Source of the DNA: Streptomyces sp. MNU76
GTDB lineage: Bacteria; Actinomycetota; Actinomycetes; Streptomycetales; Streptomycetaceae
NCBI RefSeq assembly: GCF_020982545.1
Contig: NZ_JAJKLK010000021.1
Location: forward strand, 310,001-374,000
Reading direction: 5' to 3'
Length of the DNA: 64,000 bases
Shown here: positions 42,684 to 51,928 of the stretch, piece by piece
Layout: every line of letters starts with the position of its first letter
Position numbering within the stretch: position 1 is the stretch's first letter
Program-made: the position numbers and the translations under genes
Notes under the pieces: model-generated
The model's input: the letters and a program-made list of their open reading frames with translations, nothing else
Databases searched by the model: none
Told to the model about the DNA's origin: nothing

Positions 42684-43448
42684 TCAGCGTGTGGAGGCCC
42701 CACGCCGCCGCATGCTGTAGTACACGGCACCGGCGCCGAGGGCGACCAGGGCGGCCGCGGCGCCGGCGATCGTGCCGGTGTTGGAGTCGGCGCCGGTCTC
42801 GGCGAGGTCGGAGTCGCCTTCGGGGGAGGGGGCGTTGTCGCCGTCCGAACCCGCGGTCGCGGTGCCCTCGGACTCCGACGCGGTGGGGGACGTCTTGGTC
42901 CGGGACGGCTCGCCCTCGTCCCCGCCCGTCTCCTTGCCCGTCTCCTTGTCTCCGTCCTTGCCGTTGTCCTTGTTCTTGTCCTTGTCCGTCTTCTCGTCGG
43001 TCGAGGGCTTCTTCGGGGCCTTCTCGGCGGCCGGCGGGGTGATGGCCTCGGCCGGGCAGGCCTCCGCGGGGGCCACCAGGATCGGCAGGTCCTCGTCGAC
43101 GTAGTCCTCCGCCTTGACGTGGATGCGGTACTCGGCGTTCGGCTCCCAGTCCTCGTCGAAGGTGACGGTGACGCCCTTGGCGGTGGAGTCGACGATCGTC
43201 CGGGTGCCGACCATGCGCAGGTCGGCCCCGTTGTTCTCCAGGTAGACGCTGATCTCGGCCTTGACGCCCAGCGGGTCCACGTCGGTCACCCGGATGACCC
43301 CCGTGTCGCCCTCGCACTCGGCGACCGCGGAGAAGTCCTTGATGGTGGATGCCATGGCGTTGCCCGCGACACCGAGCACGAGTGCGGCGGCGGCGAAAGC
43401 AACACCGATGGAGCGCGAAGTCCGCGCGCTACGGGGAGATATGGACAC
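42684..43448 (-). CDS. LAxTG sortase-anchored surface protein
   Basis: 254 residues from GTG at 43448. Signal peptide (SRSIGVAFAAAALVLGVAGNAMA), a beta-rich mature domain with paired cysteines (AECEGDTGV and AEACPAEA), then a long Lys/Asp/Glu/Ser/Thr-rich linker (about 135-215). The C-terminal sorting signal is LAETG, a hydrophobic helix (AGAAAALVALGAGAVYY) and RRRG. LAxTG fits class E sortases of Streptomyces. The sortase gene is not in the window. Function of the mature domain unknown. Confidence 0.88.
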   Translation of the reverse strand: MSISPRSARTSRSIGVAFAAAALVLGVAGNAMASTIKDFSAVAECEGDTGVIRVTDVDPLGVKAEISVYLENNGADLRMVGTRTIVDSTAKGVTVTFDEDWEPNAEYRIHVKAEDYVDEDLPILVAPAEACPAEAITPPAAEKAPKKPSTDEKTDKDKNKDNGKDGDKETGKETGGDEGEPSRTKTSPTASESEGTATAGSDGDNAPSPEGDSDLAETGADSNTGTIAGAAAALVALGAGAVYYSMRRRGASTR

Positions 43449-43553
43449 GTTTGCCCTTCAAGGGAAGCACAGGGGAGTGGGGGTGACGGAGGGCCGCTGG
43501 GGGAGCGGCTTCCCCATGTGCCTCACAGGTTTATAAGCGCGCCATAAGCGATG

Positions 43554-44720
43554 TCAATCCGAAGAAGTGTTTGGACGGTCCCCAGAAGTGTTTGAACGGT
43601 CCCCGAGACGCGCCAAGGCCTCCGGCACCTCCTCGATCCGGTCGACCAACGCGATCCGGGCCTCCATCGAACGGCCCCGCGCCAGCGATCGCAGCAGTGG
43701 CCAGGTCGGCAGCCTCTCCGTCCAGTGGGCCCGGTCGACGAGCACCATGGGGGTCGGTTCGCCGCGTGACTCGTAGTAGTTGGGGGTCGCGTTGTCGAAG
43801 ATCTCCTGAACGGTTCCGGCGGCTCCGGGCAGGAAGACGACGCCGGCGCCGCAGCGGGCGAGGAGGCCGTCCTCGCGGGTGGCGTTGGCGAAGTACTTGG
43901 CGATGTGCGAGGCGAACGGGTTCGGCGGCTCGTGGCCGTAGAACCAGGTGGGGATGCCGACGGAGGCGCCGCCCCTCGGCCAGCGGGTGCGCACCTCGAA
44001 GGCGGCGCTCGCCCAGTCGGTGATCGACGGCGTGAACATCGGTGCCTTCGCCAGCAGTCGCAGCGCCTCGGTGAGCATCTCGTCGCCGTACGGGGCCGCG
44101 TAGGCGCCCACGTTCGCCGCCTCCATCGCGCCCGGACCACCCCCGGTGGCGACCGTGAGACCCGAGCGGGCCAGGGTGCGGCCGAGGCGGGCGGCGCCCT
44201 CGTACTCCTCGGCGCCGCGCGCCATCGCGTGGCCGCCCATCACCCCCACCACCCGGGCCTTGGAGAGGAGTTCGTCGAGGGCGTCCGAGACGGAGTCGTC
44301 GTGGACGGCGCGCAGCATGGAGGCGTAGACGTCCCGGTCGGCCTTGGTGCGTTGGAACCAGGCGTACGCGCGGGCGTCGGGTGTGGCCTCGTAGCCGCCG
44401 TCGGACAGGGACGCGAAGAGTTCGTCGGGGGAGTAGAGCAGGCCCCGGTACGGGTCGAAGGGCAGACCGGGGACGGGTGGGAAGACCAGGGCGCCGTCCG
44501 TGCGTATCTTCGCCGCCGCCTCCGGGCGCATCGGGCAGCCGAGGAAGACGGCCTCCGCCGTGTCGGTGGCGAGCAGTTCACGCGTACGGTCCGTCAGATC
44601 GACGGCCTGGACGCGGAATCCGGCGAGGGTGCCCCGTGCCGAGACGGTCGCGTCGAACTCCTCGATCGTCTCGATCTCGTGGTCGTCGTGGTGGGCCGCG
44701 TGGGCGGGCAGCGTCTGCAC
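43554..44720 (-). CDS. LOG/TIGR00730 family Rossmann-fold protein
   Basis: 388 residues from GTG at 44720. Lysine-decarboxylase-like LOG fold: VGVMGGHAMARG, then TVATGGGPGAMEAANVGAY (usual GGGxGLMG region). The LPGAAGTVQE motif has Ala where the catalytic PGGxGTxxE box normally has the second Gly. About 140 extra N-terminal residues distinguish it from small LOG enzymes (cytokinin-type phosphoribohydrolases). The substrate is uncertain. The C-terminus carries a short tandem duplication (DRSNTSG/DRPNTSSD). Confidence 0.82.
   Translation of the reverse strand: MQTLPAHAAHHDDHEIETIEEFDATVSARGTLAGFRVQAVDLTDRTRELLATDTAEAVFLGCPMRPEAAAKIRTDGALVFPPVPGLPFDPYRGLLYSPDELFASLSDGGYEATPDARAYAWFQRTKADRDVYASMLRAVHDDSVSDALDELLSKARVVGVMGGHAMARGAEEYEGAARLGRTLARSGLTVATGGGPGAMEAANVGAYAAPYGDEMLTEALRLLAKAPMFTPSITDWASAAFEVRTRWPRGGASVGIPTWFYGHEPPNPFASHIAKYFANATREDGLLARCGAGVVFLPGAAGTVQEIFDNATPNYYESRGEPTPMVLVDRAHWTERLPTWPLLRSLARGRSMEARIALVDRIEEVPEALARLGDRSNTSGDRPNTSSD
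43563..43604 (+). repeat. 21-bp tandem duplication at the LOG gene 3' end
   Basis: AGAAGTGTTTGGACGGTCCC-type unit at 43563-43583, repeated at 43584-43604 with one difference (A for G). Confidence 0.85.
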
Positions 44721-44799
44721 CCGTCCATGCTAGGTCGCTCCGCCGGGTTGGCCGGGGTGCCCAGGGGTCGGGGGCGATCAGGTGTGGCGGGTGCGCGTG

Positions 44800-44845
44800 G
44801 GTGGGGGCTCGCGCAGTTCCCCGCGCCCCTGACGGGCGCGGGGGT
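44800..44845 (+). repeat. Streptomyces GCGCAGTTCCCCGCGCCCC hairpin repeat, copy 1
   Basis: The sequence CTCGCGCAGTTCCCCGCG followed by CCCCTGACGGGCGCGGGG forms a GC-rich hairpin. The same family occurs at 51861-51923 and, inverted, at 60606-60660. Confidence 0.75.
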
Positions 44846-44871
44846 ACGCGTCGGGTGGACCGGCGGAGCGT

Positions 44872-45279
44872 TCAGCCCTCGATCGCGGACGGGTCCATCC
44901 ATACGACCTCCCAGGTGTGGCCGTCGAGGTCGTCGAAGGCGCGGCCGTACATGAAGTCCATCTCCTGCACCTTCTCCGACGCGGTGCCGCCGGCGGCGAC
45001 CGCCTTCTCGACCAGTTCGTCGACCTTCGCGCGGCTCTCGGCGCTCAGACAGAGCAGCACCTCGCTGGTCTTCGAGGCATCCGCGATCTCCTTCTTGGTG
45101 AAGGTCGCGTAGAACGGCTTGGTGAGCAGCATCGCCACGATGGTGTCGCTGATCACGACGGAGGCCGCGTTCTCGTCGCTGAACTGGGGGTTGAGCGAGT
45201 AGCCGAGCTCCGTGAAGAACTTCTTCGAGGCGTCGAGGTCGTTCACGGGCAGGTTCACGAAGATCATCTGCTGGTACAT
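44872..45279 (-). CDS. VOC family (glyoxalase-like) protein
   Basis: 135 residues from ATG at 45279 (MYQQMIFVNLPVNDLDASKK), with GGAG about 10 bases upstream; an earlier in-frame start would add 26 unlikely residues. Paired beta-alpha-beta-beta-beta modules; ends in FDDLDGHTWEVVWMDP, the typical VOC signature. Resembles the PhnB/glyoxalase-like extradiol group of small bleomycin-resistance-type proteins. Ligand unknown. Confidence 0.88.
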   Translation of the reverse strand: MYQQMIFVNLPVNDLDASKKFFTELGYSLNPQFSDENAASVVISDTIVAMLLTKPFYATFTKKEIADASKTSEVLLCLSAESRAKVDELVEKAVAAGGTASEKVQEMDFMYGRAFDDLDGHTWEVVWMDPSAIEG

Positions 45280-45388
45280 GGCGGGGTCGCTCCTGTATCC
45301 GTCGTATCCGTTTCGGTCCGTTCGGAGGGGTAGACCGAGGGCCCCGGCGAAACTCATCGCCGCGCGCGAACTTTTTTCGTACGAGTTC

Positions 45389-46672
45389 TCAGGCGGCCAG
45401 CGGTAGCGCCGCGACCTGGGCGATCGTCCAGGTCAGGGTGCCGAACACGGCGAGGAGGGCGCCCGCGCGGAGCAGGGCCGCCTGCCGGGGCAGGGCGCGG
45501 GGCGCCCCCAGCCGCACCAGCGCGGCCATGGTGTCCGCGCGGGCCCGCCGAGCCTCGACGGCGGCTGTCGCGAGGGTGAGCACGGCGCAGCCGGCGACCA
45601 CGAGCGCGCCCAACAGGGTCAGCGGGCCGACCGTGGGGCGTACGCCTGAGGCCAGCGTCACCATGGCGTACGCGCCGGAGGCCACCGCGCAGACCACGCC
45701 GAGCGGGCGACCGATGCGCCGGGCCTCCTCCTGGAGCACGCGCCCGGCGAGGAGCCGCCGTGCGCCGGGGCGTACGGACTGGAGCAGGCGTCCGGTGAGG
45801 TGGGTGAGGCCGGGCCCGGTGAGGACCAGCCCCAGGGCGGTGAGCAGCCAGCCGCCGAGGACGCCCGCGGGGCTGTCGGCGAAGCCGCCGGGGAGGGTGA
45901 GGCCGGAGTGTTCGCCGGACCGGCCGGCGTAGGTCTCCAGGGCGAGGCCGACGGCGAGCACCGTGATGCCCCAGGGGAGGCCGCCGGGGGCCGGTCGCGG
46001 TGCCGGCGGTTCCGTCGGCTCATGAGCGGTCTCGGAGACGGTCCCTTCCTCGTTGTCCGGCTCCTCCTCGTACCTCGTGGCGCCCGCCGGGGGCGCGGTG
46101 CGCCGGCCGATGGCGAAGGTGTCGTACGCCATGAAGCGGGTTCGGGGGCCGGTGGGCCGGGTCCTGGTGTCCTTGGGGCGCAGGACGAGTGCGGTGGTGA
46201 CGGAGGCGGCGGCCGGGACGACGCTGAGGAGGGTGAGGGCGGCCGGGAGGGGCAGGGGCCGTCCGGCGGCGAGGACGTCCATGGCCGCGCCGTCGAAGGG
46301 GAGGCCGGTGAGGTCGCCGCGCAGATGGAGGAAGAAGAGGAGGGCGAGGAGGGAGCCGAGGACGGTGGACAGGGCCGTGGTGACCGCGGAGATGGCCATG
46401 AAGTGGCTGGGGCCGAGGCCGATCGCGGAGAGCCGGGGCGGGGCGGGTGCCAGGGTCGGTGCGGGCGACCGTCACCGCGAAGTACAGTGGCGGCGGCGGG
46501 CGCCACGCACCAGGCCAGGCGGGCACCGGCCGGACGGGGCGTGCGGGTGGGCCATGGCGTGGCCGAGGGCGCAGAGCAGCAGGAAGCCGGTGCCGCCGGC
46601 GGCCGCGGCCACCAGGAGCCGGCGGAGCTGGACCACGGGGTGGGCCCGGCGGGCTAGACGGAGAGCGAGCAC
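45389..46672 (-). pseudogene. FtsX-like ABC transporter permease, frame disrupted
   Basis: Permease partner of the adjacent ATPase, with several transmembrane segments. The GTG start at 46672 overlaps the ATPase stop (MLALRLARRAHPVVQLRRLL), and the frame is good to GHAMAHPHAPSG. Homology then moves to a second frame (ARLAWCVAPAAATV), a third (LYFAVTVARTDPGTRPAP) and back to the first (LSAIGLGPSHFMAISAVTTAL) through the stop. The three shifts, near 46530, 46480 and 46430, each equal two bases lost or one gained. The C-terminal 336 residues are open. Error or decay cannot be told apart here. Confidence 0.75.
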
Positions 46673-48024
46673 GCTGCCCGGCCTTCCCCGTCGGCCGCGG
46701 AGGGCCGCGCCGCCCCGGCCGACGGACCCTCGGCTCCGCCGGACTGCCGGGCTTCCCCTTCGGCGGGGGGCCGGGTTTCTCCTTCGGTGGCGGGGCGTAC
46801 GACTTCTGTGGTGGGGGCCGGTTGTTCGTCGGCTTGGGCGGGCTGCCTGGTGGCGTTTTCGGCGGGTGACGGGGCTTGTCCTTCGGTGGGCGGCCGGGCC
46901 TCTCCTTCGGCTGCGGGGCGAACCACTTCGGTGGCGGGGCGGTCGGCATCCATGGCGAGGGCCGGGCGACCGTCGGCTCCGCCGGACTGCCGGGCTTCCC
47001 CTTCGGCGGGGGCCGGGTTTCTCCTTCGGTGGCGGGGCGTACGACTTCTGCGGTGGGGGCGGTTGTTCGTCGGCGGCTTGGGGCGTGGGTCGGGCTTTCC
47101 CTTCGGCGGGTGGCCGGGCATCCCCTCGGCTGCGGGCGGGGCCGCCTCCGGCGTGGGGAGGGAGGCTTCGGGGCCGTGGCCTCGGGCGGGTCGCCGGGGT
47201 GGGGGCGTTGTCGTGTCGGGGGTGGGCCCGTTCGGTGTCGTGGTGACTGGGTTCGGCCGAGGCGGTGCGGGGCGGCGCGGGAGGGGGGCCGGTGGGGTGC
47301 GGCGGTCGGTGCGGGGCTCGGGGGGCGTGGTGGCGGGCAGGTGAACCGTCTTCACTTGGCGGCCGTCCAGGAGGGACACCGTGCGGTCTGCCAGGGCCGC
47401 CGTGTCGGGGTCGTGGGTGGCGAGGACGACCGTGATCCGGTGGGAGCGGGCCGCCGTGGTGAGCGTGCGCAGGACGTGGGTGTGTTCGGCGCGGTGCAGC
47501 GGGGCGGTCGGTTCGTCGGCGAAGAGGACCGTGGGGGCGCAGACGAGGGCGCGGGCCACCACCACGCGCTGGCGCTCCGACTGGCGGAGGGCGTGCGGGC
47601 GCTTGCGGGCCAGGTCGCGAACGTCGAGGCGCTCCAGCCACTCCAGGGCGGCGGCCTTGGCGGCCCGACGCCCGGTGCCGCGCAGCATGAGCGGCAGGGC
47701 GGTGTTCTCCCAGACGTTCAGCTCGGGGACGAGGACCGGCTCGGGGTCGATCCACCCGAAGCGGTCGAGCCGCAGCCGTTCCCGGGCGAGCGCCCCCATC
47801 GTGTGCACGGGGACGCTGTTGAACCACACCTCTCCCCGCTGGGCCCGCAACTGTCCGGACAGGCACCGCAGGAGCGTGGTCTTGCCGCTGCCGCGCGGGC
47901 CGGTGACGGCGAGGATCTCGCCCTCCCGGACCCCCATCGACACACCGTGCAGGGCGGGCGTGCCGTCGTGCGCGTAGGTCAGACCACGTGCCCAGAGCAC
48001 GTCGTTGTCCGGCGGGGCCACCAT
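46654..48024 (-). CDS. ABC transporter ATP-binding protein with repeat-expanded tail
   Basis: 456 residues from ATG at 48024. ATPase domain in residues 1-225: Walker A GPRGSGKTTLLR, LFADEPTAPLHRAEH as Walker B, H-loop ATHDPD. The LSGGQ signature is degenerate (ALRQSERQRVVVARAL), which questions full activity. After VKTVHLPA, a roughly 220-residue Pro/Arg/Glu-rich region follows, then EGRAACSLSV, which as I recall directly follows the ATPase domain in homologues. So a low-complexity expansion has lengthened the linker. The stop overlaps the permease start. Confidence 0.8.
   Translation of the reverse strand: MVAPPDNDVLWARGLTYAHDGTPALHGVSMGVREGEILAVTGPRGSGKTTLLRCLSGQLRAQRGEVWFNSVPVHTMGALARERLRLDRFGWIDPEPVLVPELNVWENTALPLMLRGTGRRAAKAAALEWLERLDVRDLARKRPHALRQSERQRVVVARALVCAPTVLFADEPTAPLHRAEHTHVLRTLTTAARSHRITVVLATHDPDTAALADRTVSLLDGRQVKTVHLPATTPPEPRTDRRTPPAPLPRRPAPPRPNPVTTTPNGPTPDTTTPPPRRPARGHGPEASLPTPEAAPPAAEGMPGHPPKGKPDPRPKPPTNNRPHRRSRTPRHRRRNPAPAEGEARQSGGADGRPALAMDADRPATEVVRPAAEGEARPPTEGQAPSPAENATRQPAQADEQPAPTTEVVRPATEGETRPPAEGEARQSGGAEGPSAGAARPSAADGEGRAACSLSV
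46731..47074. repeat. Pair of ~100-bp direct repeats inside the ATPase gene
   Basis: Copy A 46731-46833 (103 bp) and copy B 46974-47074 (101 bp) are nearly identical. Copy B lacks one base in each of two G/C runs and has one substitution. They encode the VVRPATEGETRPPAEGEARQ-type segment, but because of the length difference the copies are read in different frames over part of their length. Confidence 0.85.
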
Positions 48025-48302
48025 GGGCGTACACCTCGGTTCGGATCAGGATTGCCGGGGGAGCCCCCCGTCCGGGGGAACGAAGGCAGGGCCGATCGGT
48101 TACAGAGGCACGCTAGGGAGTCGGGGCGGCGGGGGGCGGACAGCACACGGCCCGGGGCGCCCCCATCTCACTCGGATGGGGGCGCCCCGGGCCGCGAGAC
48201 GGGCGGTTCGCGCCCCACCGCCGGAAGGCGACGAGGCCGGAGACCGCGGCGGTGGGGTGTGACGGGTGCGGCGCCCGCACCAGATCGCAGACGGCAAGCT
48301 GC

Positions 48303-49667
48303 CTACAGCAGGGTCCACGCCTCCGTCAGCGTCGCGCGCAGGATCTGTTCGATCTCGTCGAAGGTCGACTGGTCGGAGATCAGCGGCGGGGCGAGCTGCA
48401 CGACCGGGTCGCCGCGGTCGTCGGCCCGGCAGTAGAGGCCGTTCTCGAACAGCTTCTTCGACAGGAAGCCGTAGAGGATCCGCTCGGTCTCGTTGTCGTC
48501 GAAGCTCTCCTTCGTCGCCTTGTCCTTGACCAGCTCGATTCCGTAGAAATAGCCGTTGCCGCGGACGTCGCCGACGATCGGCAGGTCGTGCAGCTTCTCC
48601 AGGGTGGACCGGAAGGCCGCCTCGTTGTCGAGGACGTGCTGGTTGAGCTTCTCGCGCTCGAACAGGTCGAGGTTGGCGAGGCCGACGGCCGCGGAGACCG
48701 GGTGGCCGCCGAAGGTGTAGCCGTGCAGGAAGGTGTTGTCGCCCTTGTAGAAGGGCTCGGCTATGCGGTCCGAGACGACGCAGGCGCCGATCGGGGAGTA
48801 GCCGGAGGTCATGCCCTTGGCGCAGGTGATCATGTCCGGGACGTAGCCGAACTTGTCGCAGGCGAACATCGTGCCGAGCCTGCCGAAGGCGCAGATGACC
48901 TCGTCCGACACCAGCAGGACGTCGTACTGGTCGCAGATCTCGCGGACCCGCCGGAAGTAGCCGGGCGGCGGCGGGAAGCAGCCCCCGGCGTTCTGCACCG
49001 GCTCCAGGAAGACGGCCGCGACCGTCTCCGGACCCTCGAAGAGGATCTGCTGCTCGATCTGGTCGGCGGCCCAGCGGCCGAAGGCCTCCGGGTCGTCGCC
49101 GTGGATCGGGGCGCGGTAGATGTTGGTGTTCGGGACCTTGTGCGCGCCCGGCACCAGCGGCTCGAAGGGGGCCTTCAGGGCCGGCAGGCCGGTGATGGAC
49201 AGGGCGCCCTGCGGGGTGCCGTGGTAGGCGACGGCACGGGAGATGACCTTGTACTTGGTCGGCTTGCCCTGGAGCTTGAAGTACTGCTTGGCGAGCTTCC
49301 AGGCCGTCTCGACCGCCTCGCCGCCGCCGGTGGTGAAGAAGACCTTGTTCAGATCGCCGGGCGCATGGGAGGCGATACGTTCCGCCAGCTCGACGGCCTT
49401 CGGGTGGGCGTACGACCACACCGGGAAGAAGGCCAGCTCCTGCGCCTGCTTGAACGCGGTCTCCGCCAGTTCGGTGCGGCCGTGGCCGGCCTGGACCACG
49501 AAGAGACCGGCGAGACCGTCGAGGTACCGCTTGCCCTTGTCGTCGTAGATGTACGTGCCCTCGCCCCGGACGATGGTGGGGACCGGGGAGTTCTCGTACG
49601 AGGACATGCGGGTGAAGTGCATCCACAGGTGGTCGTACGCGGTCTGGCTGAGGTCCTTGGGGCTCAC
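48303..49667 (-). CDS. Class III aminotransferase (putrescine/polyamine type)
   Basis: PLP-dependent omega-transaminase of 454 residues from GTG at 49667. GGGEAVETAWKLAKQY near residue 115; catalytic region VSDEVICAFGRLG with the PLP lysine in CAKGMTSGYSP. HGYTFGGHPVSAAVGLANL is typical of omega-amino acid:pyruvate or putrescine transaminases. The adjacent Lrp regulator, aminobutyraldehyde dehydrogenase and polyamine-binding protein suggest putrescine to 4-aminobutanal conversion, as for SCO5655. Amino acceptor unknown. Confidence 0.9.
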   Translation of the reverse strand: MSPKDLSQTAYDHLWMHFTRMSSYENSPVPTIVRGEGTYIYDDKGKRYLDGLAGLFVVQAGHGRTELAETAFKQAQELAFFPVWSYAHPKAVELAERIASHAPGDLNKVFFTTGGGEAVETAWKLAKQYFKLQGKPTKYKVISRAVAYHGTPQGALSITGLPALKAPFEPLVPGAHKVPNTNIYRAPIHGDDPEAFGRWAADQIEQQILFEGPETVAAVFLEPVQNAGGCFPPPPGYFRRVREICDQYDVLLVSDEVICAFGRLGTMFACDKFGYVPDMITCAKGMTSGYSPIGACVVSDRIAEPFYKGDNTFLHGYTFGGHPVSAAVGLANLDLFEREKLNQHVLDNEAAFRSTLEKLHDLPIVGDVRGNGYFYGIELVKDKATKESFDDNETERILYGFLSKKLFENGLYCRADDRGDPVVQLAPPLISDQSTFDEIEQILRATLTEAWTLL

Positions 49668-49686
49668 GGCTTATCCGTCCTCACGG

Positions 49687-50211
49687 TCATCGGGTTCCCC
49701 ACATGTAGGTCTGCTTCTTGAGCTTGAGGTAGACGAAGCTCTCGGTGGAGCGCACGCCGGGCAGGGTCCGGATGCGCTTGTTGATGACCTCCAGGAGGTG
49801 GTCGTCGTCTTCGCAGACGACCTCCGCCATCAGGTCGAAGGAGCCGGCGGTGATCACGATGTACTCGACCTCCGACATGGCCGTCAGGGCGTCCGCCACG
49901 GGATCCAGATCGCCGTCGACGTTGATGCCGAGCATCGCCTGCCGCCGGAAACCCACGGTGAGCGGGTCGGTGACGGCGACGATCTGCATCACGCCCTGGT
50001 CGAGCAGCTTCTGGACGCGCTGGCGCACGGCCGCCTCGGAGAGGCCGACGGCCTTGCCGATCGCGGCGTACGGCCGACGGCCGTCCTCCTGCAGCTGCTC
50101 GACGATGGCGAGGGAGACGGCGTCCAACTGGGGAGTGCCGTTCCTGGGCTCCTTGGAGTCCTTGGAGTCCTTCTGCTCTGAGCTTCGACTGGCCACGGGC
50201 ACACTGTGCAC
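49687..50211 (-). CDS. Lrp/AsnC family transcriptional regulator
   Basis: 174 residues if GTG at 50211 is used; GTG at 50202 or 50196 are alternatives and the true start is uncertain. N-terminal helix-turn-helix (AIGKAVGLSEAAVRQRVQKL), then an RAM ligand domain (VEYIVITAGSFDLMAEV). A short KDS repeat (TCCTTGGAG units at about 50149-50172) lies near the N-terminus. It lies between the aminotransferase and the divergent aldehyde dehydrogenase and probably controls both in response to a polyamine or amino acid. Confidence 0.9.
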   Translation of the reverse strand: MHSVPVASRSSEQKDSKDSKEPRNGTPQLDAVSLAIVEQLQEDGRRPYAAIGKAVGLSEAAVRQRVQKLLDQGVMQIVAVTDPLTVGFRRQAMLGINVDGDLDPVADALTAMSEVEYIVITAGSFDLMAEVVCEDDDHLLEVINKRIRTLPGVRSTESFVYLKLKKQTYMWGTR

Positions 50212-50388
50212 GACGTCTCGACAGTTCCGCAAGGCTGAACCGATGAAATTCGTTGTTTACGAGGTCGTAGCTTGCGGATTTCGCAGTCAGCGAGGTGTCA
50301 GGGGTGTTGAAAACGTGGGGCGGCGGATTAGGGTGGTGTCTCAAGGGATGGACACCCCAACCTGGACACCGAACCTGGAGGGCCGGCA

Positions 50389-51834
50389 GTGAGCACCGAG
50401 CTGGGTCGACTGCGCACGCTACGAAACTACGTCGACGGGGAGTTCCGTGACGCCGTCGACGGACGGACCACCGAGGTGGTCAACCCCGCGACGGGCGAGG
50501 CCTACGCGACCGCGCCCCTGTCGGGTCAGGCCGATGTCGACGCGGCGATGGCCGCCGCCGAGGCCGCGTTCCCGGGCTGGCGGGACACGACCCCGGCCGA
50601 GCGTCAGAAGGCCCTGCTGAAGATCGCCGACGCGTTCGAGGAGCGGGCCGAGGAACTCATCGCGGCGGAGGTGGAGAACACGGGCAAGCCGATCGGGCTG
50701 ACCCGCTCCGAGGAGATCCCGCCGATGGTGGACCAGATCCGCTTCTTCGCGGGCGCCGCGCGGATGCTGGAGGGCCGCTCGGCCGGAGAGTACATGGAGG
50801 GCATGACCTCGATCGTCCGCCGTGAGCCGGTCGGTGTCTGCGCCCAGGTCGCGCCCTGGAACTACCCGATGATGATGGCCGTGTGGAAGTTCGCGCCGGC
50901 GATCGCCGCGGGCAACACGGTCGTGCTGAAGCCGTCGGACACGACGCCCGCGTCGACCGTCCTGATGGCCGAGATCATCGGGGCGATCCTGCCCAAGGGC
51001 GTCTTCAACGTCATCACCGGCGACCGTGACACCGGCCGGCTGATGGTCGAGCACCCGGTCCCGGCCATGGCGTCCATCACCGGGTCCGTGCGAGCCGGCA
51101 TGTCCGTCGCCGAGTCCGCGTCCAGGGACCTTAAGCGGGTCCACCTGGAGCTGGGCGGCAAGGCGCCGGTCGTCGTCTTCGCCGACACCGACATCGCCAA
51201 GGCCGTCGAGGACATCTCGGTGGCGGGCTTCTTCAACGCCGGGCAGGACTGTACGGCCGCGACCCGTGTCCTCGTCCAGGAGGGCATCCACGACGAGTTC
51301 GTGGCCGCGCTCGCGAAGGCGGCGGCCGAGACGAAGACCGGGCAGCCGGACGACGAGGACGTGCTGTACGGCCCGCTCAACAACCCCAACCAGCTCAAGC
51401 AGGTCGCCGGGTTCATCGAGCGGCTGCCGGCCCACGCCAAGGTCGAGGCCGGTGGCCACCAGGTCGGTGAGAAGGGGTACTTCTACGCGCCGACCGTCGT
51501 CTCCGGGCTGAAGCAGGACGACGAGATCATCCAGAAGGAGGTCTTCGGGCCGGTCATCACCGTGCAGTCCTTCTCCGACGAGGGACAGGCCGTCGAGTGG
51601 GCGAACGGCGTGGAGTACGCGCTGGCCTCGTCGGTGTGGACGAAGGACCACGGGCGGGCCATGCGGATGTCGAAGGCGCTGGACTTCGGGTGTGTGTGGA
51701 TCAACACGCACATCCCGCTGGTCGCGGAGATGCCGCACGGCGGGTTCAAGAAGTCCGGGTACGGCAAGGACCTCTCGGGTTACGGGTTCGACGACTACAC
51801 GCGGATCAAGCACGTGATGACGTCGCTGGACTGA
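50389..51834 (+). CDS. Gamma-aminobutyraldehyde dehydrogenase
   Basis: NAD-dependent aldehyde dehydrogenase of 481 residues from GTG at 50389 (CTGGAGG upstream). ITGSVRAGMSVAESA (cofactor), LELGGKAPVVVF with the general-base Glu, and the nucleophile Cys in NAGQDCTAATRV. Homologous to the SCO5657 type enzyme that oxidises 4-aminobutanal to GABA, pairing with the neighbouring aminotransferase. A paralogue lies at 61485. Confidence 0.92.
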   Translation: MSTELGRLRTLRNYVDGEFRDAVDGRTTEVVNPATGEAYATAPLSGQADVDAAMAAAEAAFPGWRDTTPAERQKALLKIADAFEERAEELIAAEVENTGKPIGLTRSEEIPPMVDQIRFFAGAARMLEGRSAGEYMEGMTSIVRREPVGVCAQVAPWNYPMMMAVWKFAPAIAAGNTVVLKPSDTTPASTVLMAEIIGAILPKGVFNVITGDRDTGRLMVEHPVPAMASITGSVRAGMSVAESASRDLKRVHLELGGKAPVVVFADTDIAKAVEDISVAGFFNAGQDCTAATRVLVQEGIHDEFVAALAKAAAETKTGQPDDEDVLYGPLNNPNQLKQVAGFIERLPAHAKVEAGGHQVGEKGYFYAPTVVSGLKQDDEIIQKEVFGPVITVQSFSDEGQAVEWANGVEYALASSVWTKDHGRAMRMSKALDFGCVWINTHIPLVAEMPHGGFKKSGYGKDLSGYGFDDYTRIKHVMTSLD

Positions 51835-51860
51835 GGGTTCGGTTGTCGGCTGAGGGTTCG

Positions 51861-51923
51861 TCGTGGTTGATCGCGCAGTTCCCCGCGCCCTCGTAGGGCC
51901 TTCGGCCCATCGGGGCGCGGGGG
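51861..51923 (+). repeat. Streptomyces GCGCAGTTCCCCGCGCCCC hairpin repeat, copy 2
   Basis: TCGCGCAGTTCCCCGCGCCC then GGGGCGCGGGG 20-30 bases later, forming a nested hairpin directly upstream of the binding-protein ATG at 51929. Confidence 0.75.
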
Positions 51924-51928
51924 CCCGT

